Made by a program: the position numbers and the translations under genes. A DNA stretch of 64,000 bases from Tatlockia sp. (GTDB taxonomy: Bacteria > Pseudomonadota > Gammaproteobacteria > Legionellales > Legionellaceae). The notes under the pieces were generated by a model. That model was not told the DNA's origin. It was given only the letters and a program-made list of their open reading frames with translations, and did not search any database. The stretch spans positions 1 through 64,000 of the forward strand of contig JACCVV010000071.1 of assembly GCA_013697955.1 (NCBI GenBank). Reading direction: 5' to 3'. Below are positions 57,824-64,000 of this stretch, in pieces (position 1 is the stretch's first letter; every line of letters starts with the position of its first letter).

Positions 57824-58477
57824 ATGAGTTATAGCAAAGAAGAAAGTTTAAGTGATTTTGAATTGATCAAAAATGAAATCTCAAAGTTAGCCAGTGATCC
57901 AAACTATGAATTAGTCTCGGATCAGCTGCCTAGGTTAATCGCTGAAAAGAAATTGATTCTGAATCATTCTGATTATAAACCTGCAGATTTATCTACAGTT
58001 GAGTCTAAAGGAATTGGTAGATATCTCATTTATGATCATCCCAATAAATCCAATCCTTTCTCAATTTGGGTATTTGCCTTTGCTTCCAAGCAAAAAACAT
58101 CAATTCATGATCATTTATATAAAGGTACCGTAATAGTTTTGGAAGAGCCAATTTCGGAGAAATTCTATCTCCCTACTAAAGACAATAAAGCACAATTAAT
58201 TGAGCGTTATGATCGGTATCGATTTCACACTAATAAAGATGATTTAAAAGGCAATTTTGTTCATCAATTAAAAAGACGAAAAAACTTAGGTGAAGGCATT
58301 TCGTTAACCTTGCATATTTATAATATGGAAGCGCACCATATACTTGATGAAAATCAGTTAGTTGACCGAAGAAATTTAAATAAAATTTATTTAAAAGATA
58401 AGGGTTCGGATCAGTCTAAACATCTTCCGTATAAAGAGGTTTTTACAGACTTAAGTGAGCAAGCTTTTAAATTTTAA
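57824..58477 (+). CDS. Cysteine-dioxygenase-like cupin
   Basis: A 217-residue protein. Near residue 85-105 it reads SIWVFAFASKQKTSIHDHLYKGTVIVLEEPI, the type I cysteine dioxygenase pattern with two iron-binding histidines in HDH; a third ligand is likely His in FVHQLKRR. Family members oxidise cysteine or related thiols. Here the sequence is diverged and the substrate uncertain. GGAG lies six bases before the ATG. It stands behind the TetR gene and is followed by a hairpin facing the convergent GH18 gene. Confidence 0.72.
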   Translation: MSYSKEESLSDFELIKNEISKLASDPNYELVSDQLPRLIAEKKLILNHSDYKPADLSTVESKGIGRYLIYDHPNKSNPFSIWVFAFASKQKTSIHDHLYKGTVIVLEEPISEKFYLPTKDNKAQLIERYDRYRFHTNKDDLKGNFVHQLKRRKNLGEGISLTLHIYNMEAHHILDENQLVDRRNLNKIYLKDKGSDQSKHLPYKEVFTDLSEQAFKF

Positions 58478-58535
58478 TTTAGAAAGATCGCTAAATTATT
58501 GGTGAAATATTTTTCAAATCTGATAGTTAAAGAGC

Positions 58536-58566
58536 AATTGTTGGCATTGCTAAAATGCCATCAATT
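58536..58566. terminator. Hairpin between convergent genes
   Basis: TGGCATT (58542-58548) and AATGCCA (58554-58560) pair around a five-base loop; outer AATTG and CAATT extend the stem past one T-T mismatch. No strong T-run on either side. Its place between two stop codons suggests a two-way terminator. Confidence 0.5.
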
Positions 58567-58573
58567 AAATAGC

Positions 58574-60052
58574 TTATGTTGTTTCTGAATCTTCTTTCGC
58601 TACGCTTGGGAAATCTGCACTGCAGTCATAGCGATTATCCTTGGCCAAAAAAGTTTCACAAGATTTTTGAAGGCTGTATTTTGCAGAGGTTGAATCGATT
58701 ACTGATTTATTTTGTTTTGAGTACAATTGCCAGATAATTACTCCGTCAGTGTTTTTTTGTTGTTGTAAAATTGCGTTGACCAAAGAATTGGTTAGTTGTA
58801 ATTGGCCGTTTTCATTCTGAGGATAAGCAGGTTTATTCACTTCAAAACCAAACTGTATTTTGCTTTTCAACTTATATTTAGCAGGTAAAAATGAAACTTT
58901 TCTATTTGAAACGCTTAAGCTAGCCTCAGAATCACTTGTTTTTAACCAAGTTGTGTAATCTTTTATATATGCTGATACCTGGCTTGCCAAATCTAATGCC
59001 GCACCGCCATAAGGCGCGCACATTAGTGCATTATCACCGCATAAATCATAGGTCATTAAGCCCAAGCTATCAAAGCGGTCGGCAAGATCTTTATCTTTTG
59101 ATACTAAATTATACCAAAGACCTTTTAAATTTCCTTTCCACCATACCCCCCCTTTTTCGTAGATATCGGGGTAATTATCTCCATAGACAAAACCCGTAAT
59201 TGGTCTTGCTCCAACTGGAGGAACAGCGGTTGCAAATAGTAAATTCTTAGCAGCGGGATTGTCTATAATCTCATGCAATATTGAAGATACCTTATTAATA
59301 GTTTTCGGCATTACAAAAGCAGCACCTGATCCAGCAGTACCATATTGCATTAAATTAGTATAACTTGGTCCTCCAGCACTCAAAATTGAATTAGCGACTG
59401 TTGTAGACCATTCTCCTGTTGAACTAGGTGCCCAAGGAAGAGCGTATCTATCTGCATGCCAAAATTCTTCGTAATCGAAATCAATTCCCTGAACGCCTAA
59501 ATCATTCGCTAATTTAACTAAATTTGAGTACGAAAGCTGTGCTTTTTCTGCTTCTTCTGGCTCAGTGGGATCAGGAAAATAGTCGTATTGCCCACCTGCC
59601 AGCCCACAATTTGCGCCGGCAATCCTCTCATTACAGCTATAATTCCAGCCACCAACAGATAAAAAGGTTTGGATATTTTTCTGCCGAGATAAAGTTATGG
59701 CTTGTTTCAGAATATTAAAGGCTTCCTTGGAATGTCCATCTTCATTAGTTTGATCAAAATATCCAAGAATTCCTGTATTTGCCAGATCGTCGGGAGTGTA
59801 TTCAGTTAGAGTCGGCTTTACGAAGGAAAAAATAACCCGATTAAAATTTGGTTTATTAATCTTTTTCAAATCATCCATATATTGATTTAATTGAGGTAAA
59901 GTATCAATCAATAGATAAGCAGTAACCAGTTTATCAGCCTGAATTGGGTTGGGATCCCTAAGATCACTCACTTGGGCAGCAAGAACTGCAGGATTAAATA
60001 TCGAGCTGGAGATAATAAGGCCAATATGCAGAGAGGCGTTCTTCAATTTCAT
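58574..60052 (-). CDS. Secreted GH18-family protein with altered catalytic motif
   Basis: A 492-residue exported protein. Signal peptide KLKNASLHIGLIISSSIFNPAVLAA; then a GH18 barrel with LSVGGWNYSC as strand 3. The active-site strand reads VQGIDFDYEEFW, so Asp191, Asp193 and the acid Glu195 are kept but the first Asp of DxxDxDxE is Gln188. LMTYDLCGDNALM and GVIIWQLYSKQN are the later GH18 strands. It may be a weak chitinase, an endo-N-acetylglucosaminidase or a lectin. It differs from the ChiA-like enzyme and lacks its N-terminal modules. I start it at ATG 60052, just before the signal peptide; a TTG 12 bases upstream with AGGA six bases before it is an alternative. Confidence 0.85.
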   Translation of the reverse strand: MKLKNASLHIGLIISSSIFNPAVLAAQVSDLRDPNPIQADKLVTAYLLIDTLPQLNQYMDDLKKINKPNFNRVIFSFVKPTLTEYTPDDLANTGILGYFDQTNEDGHSKEAFNILKQAITLSRQKNIQTFLSVGGWNYSCNERIAGANCGLAGGQYDYFPDPTEPEEAEKAQLSYSNLVKLANDLGVQGIDFDYEEFWHADRYALPWAPSSTGEWSTTVANSILSAGGPSYTNLMQYGTAGSGAAFVMPKTINKVSSILHEIIDNPAAKNLLFATAVPPVGARPITGFVYGDNYPDIYEKGGVWWKGNLKGLWYNLVSKDKDLADRFDSLGLMTYDLCGDNALMCAPYGGAALDLASQVSAYIKDYTTWLKTSDSEASLSVSNRKVSFLPAKYKLKSKIQFGFEVNKPAYPQNENGQLQLTNSLVNAILQQQKNTDGVIIWQLYSKQNKSVIDSTSAKYSLQKSCETFLAKDNRYDCSADFPSVAKEDSETT

Positions 60053-60127
60053 CAGTTTAAACAATTTATATCCTACATGGTTGATTGACAACCCACGCAG
60101 TATAAATTTCAATCTAAATTATTGGTA

Positions 60128-60143
60128 CTGTCATTTTTGACAG
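60128..60143. promoter_or_regulatory. Palindrome CTGTCA-TTTT-TGACAG upstream of the GH18 gene
   Basis: Perfect six-base arms with a four-base centre, about 80 bases upstream of the GH18 start. It could be an operator or a leader hairpin. A possible -35 TTGACG on the minus strand lies just beyond it. The remainder of the 60053-60435 gap holds one DnaA-box-like palindrome and AT-rich DNA. Confidence 0.35.
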
Positions 60144-60383
60144 GGGTAAAATTAGAGATAGGATTGCGGAATGCAATTTCGTCAAAATTAGAAGTCAAGA
60201 CTGTTTTTTTAGATTTTATTTGCTAATATGTCTGACTCACAATTCATTTCTTCAAATTCCACTGATGTGGATATTATTTTTACCTTGCATTTCAATTTTA
60301 AAAATAAAATTAGATTATTTAGGTTAAAACTTAATATTTATATAGGGTTTTTGGTATTTTGAAAATAACCAACAAACTCAGAT

Positions 60384-60406
60384 TTATCCACAATTTCTGT
60401 GGATAA
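60384..60406. repeat. Paired inverted DnaA-box-like 9-mers, copy 3
   Basis: TTATCCACA (60384-60392), spacer ATTTC, TGTGGATAA (60398-60406): perfect, same 9-5-9 layout as the copy at 20188. It lies just behind the stop of the DUF883 gene. Confidence 0.75.
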
Positions 60407-60435
60407 ATCTGTTAATGCTTTGTATAAAGTTGTTT

Positions 60436-60786
60436 TTAGTCGTCTGATTTCTTTTGTAACATGGAGATAATCAGATAGCCGATTCCAGCCGCGATAATAG
60501 CAGAGGTCACGGGCTTATTTTTTATATAGACCCCTACATCCTCGATATGTTCTTTTAGGTTTTCTTCAACATCGATAACCATTTTTGAACCTTGTTTATA
60601 AGCTTTTTTAGCTGTATTTTTAGATTGATTATAGACATCATCAACAGTTTCACTAAATAAATCATAGGCTTCAGATATTCTATCCTTACCTCTTTCCAGT
60701 AAATCAGCTGCTTCTTCTTTTTGTGTTTCAGCCATTCTCTTTAATTTAACATCATGACCGTTAAACAATTTATTTAAAATATTCAT
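60436..60786 (-). CDS. DUF883/ElaB-YqjD-like membrane-anchored protein
   Basis: A 116-residue protein: a long amphipathic helical, coiled-coil-like part (Lys/Glu-rich, residues 15-85) and a C-terminal membrane anchor (KPVTSAIIAAGIGYLIISML). This is the shape of the ElaB/YqjD/DUF883 family, inner-membrane proteins that in E. coli bind ribosomes in stationary phase. AAGGAAATTAAA precedes ATG 60786, which I prefer to the frame start at 60858. Single gene downstream of the metallophosphoesterase gene, 88 bases away on the same strand. Confidence 0.8.
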   Translation of the reverse strand: MNILNKLFNGHDVKLKRMAETQKEEAADLLERGKDRISEAYDLFSETVDDVYNQSKNTAKKAYKQGSKMVIDVEENLKEHIEDVGVYIKNKPVTSAIIAAGIGYLIISMLQKKSDD

Positions 60787-60873
60787 TTTAATTTCCTTAT
60801 ATGGGTAGAGGCAGTTTTTTCGCACTTCGGCAAAAAAGGTATTTTTATTATAGAACATAAATTGGAAAATTTT

Positions 60874-61653
60874 TTAACTAACTGTAGGAGAAAAATTAAT
60901 CGCATGCCGCTGGTGTGAAACAAAAATGTCTTTTGAGAAAACACGCATTTCAATATCACAGCTCAGTTGGTTCGTTTCAATTAAATAATAACTATTCATT
61001 TTATCTCTAGAGCGCTCGCAAAAGAGAGAGCCTGCATGAAGTAAAGCGAATTTTTGAGATTCATTTTTGCTTATAATTTTTACATTTGCATAATGAAGAT
61101 GACCTGTACAAACCATATGTATTGGGCTTATCTTCAAATAATCGATGAATTCTTCAGCATTATTTAGAGGATGATGCATTCCAGAGAAATAATTGAGATT
61201 ATGATGGAAAAAAAGAATATTTAAATGCCCAGAACTATCAGAAAAATGATTTCTTATACGGTCTAAAGTCTCTTTACTTAATTTTCCGTCCTTTATTTTG
61301 TATGGATTAACTGAGTTTACTCCTAAAACATTAATTTCATCATTGGTAAAAGAAGTTTCAAGAAGTTCACTGGAAATTTCACGTTTATAAGCATAAAAAG
61401 GATTAAAAATACGACTAAAAGGGTTATACAGAGGAATATCATGATTGCCTGGTACTATAAGAAATGGAGCAGGAAGCTGAGCTAGGAAATTTTTAGCCAT
61501 GTTGAATTGATCTTCCTTCGCCCTTTGTGTTAAATCCCCCGAAATTAATATCAAGTCAGGTTTTATCACCCTCAAATCATTCAGAAATGGCTCTATCAAG
61601 GCAGGATTATGCATTCCAAAATGTAGATCAGAGATTTGAATTATTTTCATCAT
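60874..61653 (-). CDS. Calcineurin-like metallophosphoesterase
   Basis: A 259-residue cytosolic phosphodiesterase. All five metal-ligand motifs are present: QISDLHFG, ISGDLTQ, VPGNHDIPL, FFHHNLNYFSGMHHP and GHLHYANV. Substrate could be a cyclic nucleotide, a phospholipid head group or UDP-diacylglucosamine-like; not determinable. It overlaps the diacylglycerol-kinase-like gene by 26 bases and is surely co-translated with it, which favours a phospholipid substrate. Confidence 0.9.
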   Translation of the reverse strand: MMKIIQISDLHFGMHNPALIEPFLNDLRVIKPDLILISGDLTQRAKEDQFNMAKNFLAQLPAPFLIVPGNHDIPLYNPFSRIFNPFYAYKREISSELLETSFTNDEINVLGVNSVNPYKIKDGKLSKETLDRIRNHFSDSSGHLNILFFHHNLNYFSGMHHPLNNAEEFIDYLKISPIHMVCTGHLHYANVKIISKNESQKFALLHAGSLFCERSRDKMNSYYLIETNQLSCDIEMRVFSKDIFVSHQRHAINFSPTVS

Positions 61654-62503
61654 TATTCATCAAAAGGTTTAGTGATTTGGGACGGCTTTTATAGTGTAAA
61701 GGATTTTTTACCTTTAGAACTTCACCATCTAAAGAAATGCTAACCTCATCCTTTTCTAAAAAATACATCTCTATAGGCGCTTCTGATTTTAAAATTTCAA
61801 AATTTTTCTTATTATTAAAAAGGCTTCTTAAAATCTTCATTAATCTGATTTTACCCTGCTTAAAGTAATAAAGGCCAAGAGTAGCATCCTTAAAACTATC
61901 ACGTTTGATAGTTAGCGGAAATTTTAAAGAATAGATATTGTTTGAAATCATTAGAAAAGAGGTCTTTAGAGAGCGGTTTAAATTTTTTGATTTAATATCA
62001 ACCTTAAATACCTCATGTTTTTTTAAACTGTCTATAAAACTGGGTATATAACTTATCCATTTATTATAAAATTTGCCATATCGTATCCGCCGGATTGTGA
62101 ATTTGGGATAGAAACCAATAGATGAATTATTCAAAAAAATAAGACCATTCACCTCACCCACATCAACTTGACAAACAGATTGATTTTTTATTACTGCAAC
62201 AAGCTCTTCCGGACTCTGCGGTAGATTTAATTCTTTAGCCAAATGATTCATGGTTCCTAAGGGGAGTACGCCTAATTGAATTGAAGTATTGGCGCAATAT
62301 TGAGCAGCTGTGCGAATTGATCCATCTCCTCCTCCGATCAAAATGATTTTATATTTGCTTATGCATTTTTCAATTGTGGAGGTTAAATCCTTAGACTCGG
62401 TTTCATATAAATCAAAACCGAGATTGGATTCATTAAATTGATCAAGATAGAGTTTTACTTTTTCTGCATTCCTTGCTTGACTATTGATGATAATCGCGAT
62501 CAT
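61628..62503 (-). CDS. Diacylglycerol kinase-family lipid kinase
   Basis: A 291-residue cytosolic kinase. The glycine-rich loop IILIGGGDGSIRTAAQYC and LGVLPLGTMNHLAKELNLP are the DAGK catalytic signatures, with VDVGEVNGLIFLNNSSIGFYP next; the C-terminal domain ends in a beta-rich SLDGEVLKV. It would phosphorylate diacylglycerol, ceramide or sphingosine-like lipids. Operon partner of the overlapping phosphoesterase. Divergent from yihY with 86 bases between. Confidence 0.92.
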   Translation of the reverse strand: MIAIIINSQARNAEKVKLYLDQFNESNLGFDLYETESKDLTSTIEKCISKYKIILIGGGDGSIRTAAQYCANTSIQLGVLPLGTMNHLAKELNLPQSPEELVAVIKNQSVCQVDVGEVNGLIFLNNSSIGFYPKFTIRRIRYGKFYNKWISYIPSFIDSLKKHEVFKVDIKSKNLNRSLKTSFLMISNNIYSLKFPLTIKRDSFKDATLGLYYFKQGKIRLMKILRSLFNNKKNFEILKSEAPIEMYFLEKDEVSISLDGEVLKVKNPLHYKSRPKSLNLLMNNDENNSNL

Positions 62504-62589
62504 AAAATTAGCTATTCTAAATGTCCGTTATTGATTGTACAGTGAAATCTGAAAAAAAACCTGGTTTCTATTAGAATGGATAAATCGAT

Positions 62590-63465
62590 ATGTTGAATAA
62601 TTTTTTCACTTTATGCAAAGAGGTCATTGCAACCTGGTCTAAAGACAGAATACCCTCTATGTCCGCGGCTCTCGCTTATTATACGCTTTTCTCGTTAACT
62701 CCGATTTTATTGATTTGTATTGCCTTAGTCGGAATTTTTTTTGGACCTGAAGCGGCTCAAGGCAAAATCGTGAATGAAATAGGAAGTATGGTTGGTCAGG
62801 AAACAGGCAAACAAATACAAACAATGATTGAAACTGCCAATAAACCAGTCACAGCCTATGTAGCTCAATTTTTTGGCGTCATAATGCTGATTTTTGGTGC
62901 ATCGGGCGTTTTTTCAGAAATCCAAAGCGGTCTCAATACAATCTGGGAAGTGAAGACGAATCCGGATTGGACTTGGTTCGATTTGCTAAAAAAGCGATTT
63001 CTTTCCTTCACTATCGTGTTAGGTCTCGCATTTTTACTTTTGGTTTCTTTAATTATGGGCGTATTTTTTACTGCGGTGAGCAGCTATATAACTCAATTCA
63101 TCGGACTTGATGTGTTCGATATTTTATTCTCCCAGCTTTTTTCCTTTTTAATGGAAGTCATACTCTTCGCAATGATGTTTAAAATATTGCCAGATGTGGC
63201 CATCAAGTGGAATGAAGTCTGGCTTGGTGCGATCATTACTACCCTTTTATTTACCTTGGGAAAATATCTTCTTGGCATTTATTTAAGTCATATCAATGTA
63301 AGCTCAGCTTTTGGCGCAGCAGGGTCGGTTGTTATTCTCTTAGTTTGGATGTATTACACTGCTCAGATCTTTTTCATCGGGGCGACAATTACCAAATTAA
63401 TTTCGACGAAAAACCGCGAGATCGTTCCCATCAGGGATGCATTGCATACAAGCCGACTTAATTAG
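62590..63465 (+). CDS. yihY: YihY/BrkB family inner-membrane protein
   Basis: A 291-residue protein with six membrane helices. WSKDRIPSMSAALAYYTLFSLTPILLI at the start, MLIFGASGVFSEIQSGLNTIWEV and later LPDVAIKWNEVWLGAIITTLLFTLGKYLLGIYL are the YihY hallmarks. Once annotated as ribonuclease BN, the family is of unknown function, perhaps transport. Its stop overlaps the convergent ankyrin gene's stop by four bases. Confidence 0.93.
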   Translation: MLNNFFTLCKEVIATWSKDRIPSMSAALAYYTLFSLTPILLICIALVGIFFGPEAAQGKIVNEIGSMVGQETGKQIQTMIETANKPVTAYVAQFFGVIMLIFGASGVFSEIQSGLNTIWEVKTNPDWTWFDLLKKRFLSFTIVLGLAFLLLVSLIMGVFFTAVSSYITQFIGLDVFDILFSQLFSFLMEVILFAMMFKILPDVAIKWNEVWLGAIITTLLFTLGKYLLGIYLSHINVSSAFGAAGSVVILLVWMYYTAQIFFIGATITKLISTKNREIVPIRDALHTSRLN

Positions 63466-64000
63466 GTAAAACAATGTGAAGCCGCGGATTCCACAATTTC
63501 TTTTGGAAAATAATTTTCTGGTAAATGAGATTTTACTTCCAAGGGTAACTCCAGATCTCGGCTAGCATTTTGCTCTAACAAGTAATCAAAAATAAGTCGA
63601 TTGTCATGAATTGCTGCCTGATGCAAAGCAGAATATCGCTTTTCACCAGCCTGCTCATTAATATCGAATTGCAAAAGTTCTTTATTGGAAACCAATATTT
63701 TAATTGCAGAAAAGGCTTCTGATTCTTTTCTGATACAAAGCATACGTAAAGCCCTTGCGTATTGTTTATCTGACATTGCATTAAAAAAAGGTATGAATTT
63801 TTTATTCGTTTGAGGATTTGTGAACAATTTATTAATTGAGCAGAAAATACTATCGATTTCTTTGTTGCCCGTATTCGCTGCGATTGTCGCCAAATGAAAT
63901 GATGTTGGTGATTTTTGTTTACCTGTTTCAGGTTGGATAATTTGCCTGAATTGATTGTAAACTTTCTCAAGATTAGGATCTTCAAAATCATGGTAATAAA
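63462..64000 (-). CDS. Ankyrin-repeat protein, cut by the window edge (partial)
   Basis: The minus-strand frame is open to the end of the window, 179 codons seen; the N-terminus is missing. Visible repeats are TSFHLATIAANTGNKEIDSI and YSALHQAAIHDNRLIFDYLL, with linking helices rich in Lys and Asn. The TTG at 63893 is only an internal Leu codon; upstream text (FEDPNLEKVYNQFRQIIQP) is clearly coding. Such proteins are frequent effectors in Legionella. C-terminal LPENYFPKEIVESAASHC ends at the stop shared with yihY's end. Confidence 0.85.
   Translation of the reverse strand, partial: YYHDFEDPNLEKVYNQFRQIIQPETGKQKSPTSFHLATIAANTGNKEIDSIFCSINKLFTNPQTNKKFIPFFNAMSDKQYARALRMLCIRKESEAFSAIKILVSNKELLQFDINEQAGEKRYSALHQAAIHDNRLIFDYLLEQNASRDLELPLEVKSHLPENYFPKEIVESAASHCFT

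Noticed and set aside
60330..60338. CTTAATATT, a perfect match to the single PmrA core element
   Set aside because: It points away from the neighbouring minus-strand genes and lies about 280 bases from the nearest start (the GH18 gene), with no second half-site and no -10 after it.
1..64000. CRISPR arrays, rRNA genes and prophage
   Set aside because: No regularly spaced repeats, no rRNA text and no phage structural genes were seen on either strand.

Overview
The window reads as chromosome of a Legionella-like gammaproteobacterium, AT-rich by eye, with dense housekeeping genes interrupted by genes typical of secreted Legionella proteins. The assignment rests on gene content: a ChiA-like GH18 chitinase, a ProA-like M4 zinc metalloprotease, a legiolysin-type 4-hydroxyphenylpyruvate dioxygenase, a PmrA/PmrB-like two-component pair, and several genes of the kind exported by the Dot/Icm system (a 4209-residue protein, an LRR protein, two ankyrin proteins, a broken protein kinase, a Ser/Asp/Glu-tailed protein). 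The species cannot be told from the sequence alone.

Left part (1-20.3 kb). The window opens inside the end of an apparent IS21-family element, followed by a long reading frame with no usable start codon. Then comes a 12.6-kb gene for a giant protein carrying helicase/translocase-like motifs and a repeat-rich C-terminal third. Its promoter holds a candidate PmrA box. After it lie a small duplicated Cys-rich secreted protein, a TerC membrane protein, a candidate effector with a CheD-like core, the ChiA-like chitinase with a clear terminator, and a decayed protein-kinase gene.

Middle part (20.3-51.4 kb). This is mostly core metabolism and envelope: UMF1-type MFS carrier, secreted metalloprotease, rlmJ, gloB, mltD, yciB-pmrA-pmrB, Nudix hydrolase with a GT-C membrane protein, a UgpB-like binding protein with a glycerophosphodiesterase, leucine dehydrogenase, the tyrosine-degradation run hpd-fah-maiA behind an O-methyltransferase, asnS, lolC-lolD, divergent asnC/asnA, TraX-like and PilZ proteins, yggX, psuG and tRNA-Phe(GAA). 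A gene at 32.1-33.1 kb appears frameshifted near its start.

Right part (51.4-64 kb). Behind the tRNA gene the sequence is degenerate. It is followed by an LRR protein, a frameshifted ankyrin gene, a saccharopine-dehydrogenase-like oxidoreductase, a TetR regulator with an apparently leaderless self-operated promoter, a cysteine-dioxygenase-like cupin, a second GH18 protein, a DUF883 protein, an overlapping metallophosphoesterase/diacylglycerol-kinase pair, YihY, and an ankyrin gene cut by the window edge.

Two threads tie the window together. PmrA/PmrB homologues, which in Legionella control many effector genes, lie in the same window as effector-like genes, one of which has a matching promoter box. 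Paired inverted DnaA-box-like 9-mers (TTATCCACA-N5-TGTGGATAA) recur in three distant intergenic gaps, with a fourth half-decayed copy.
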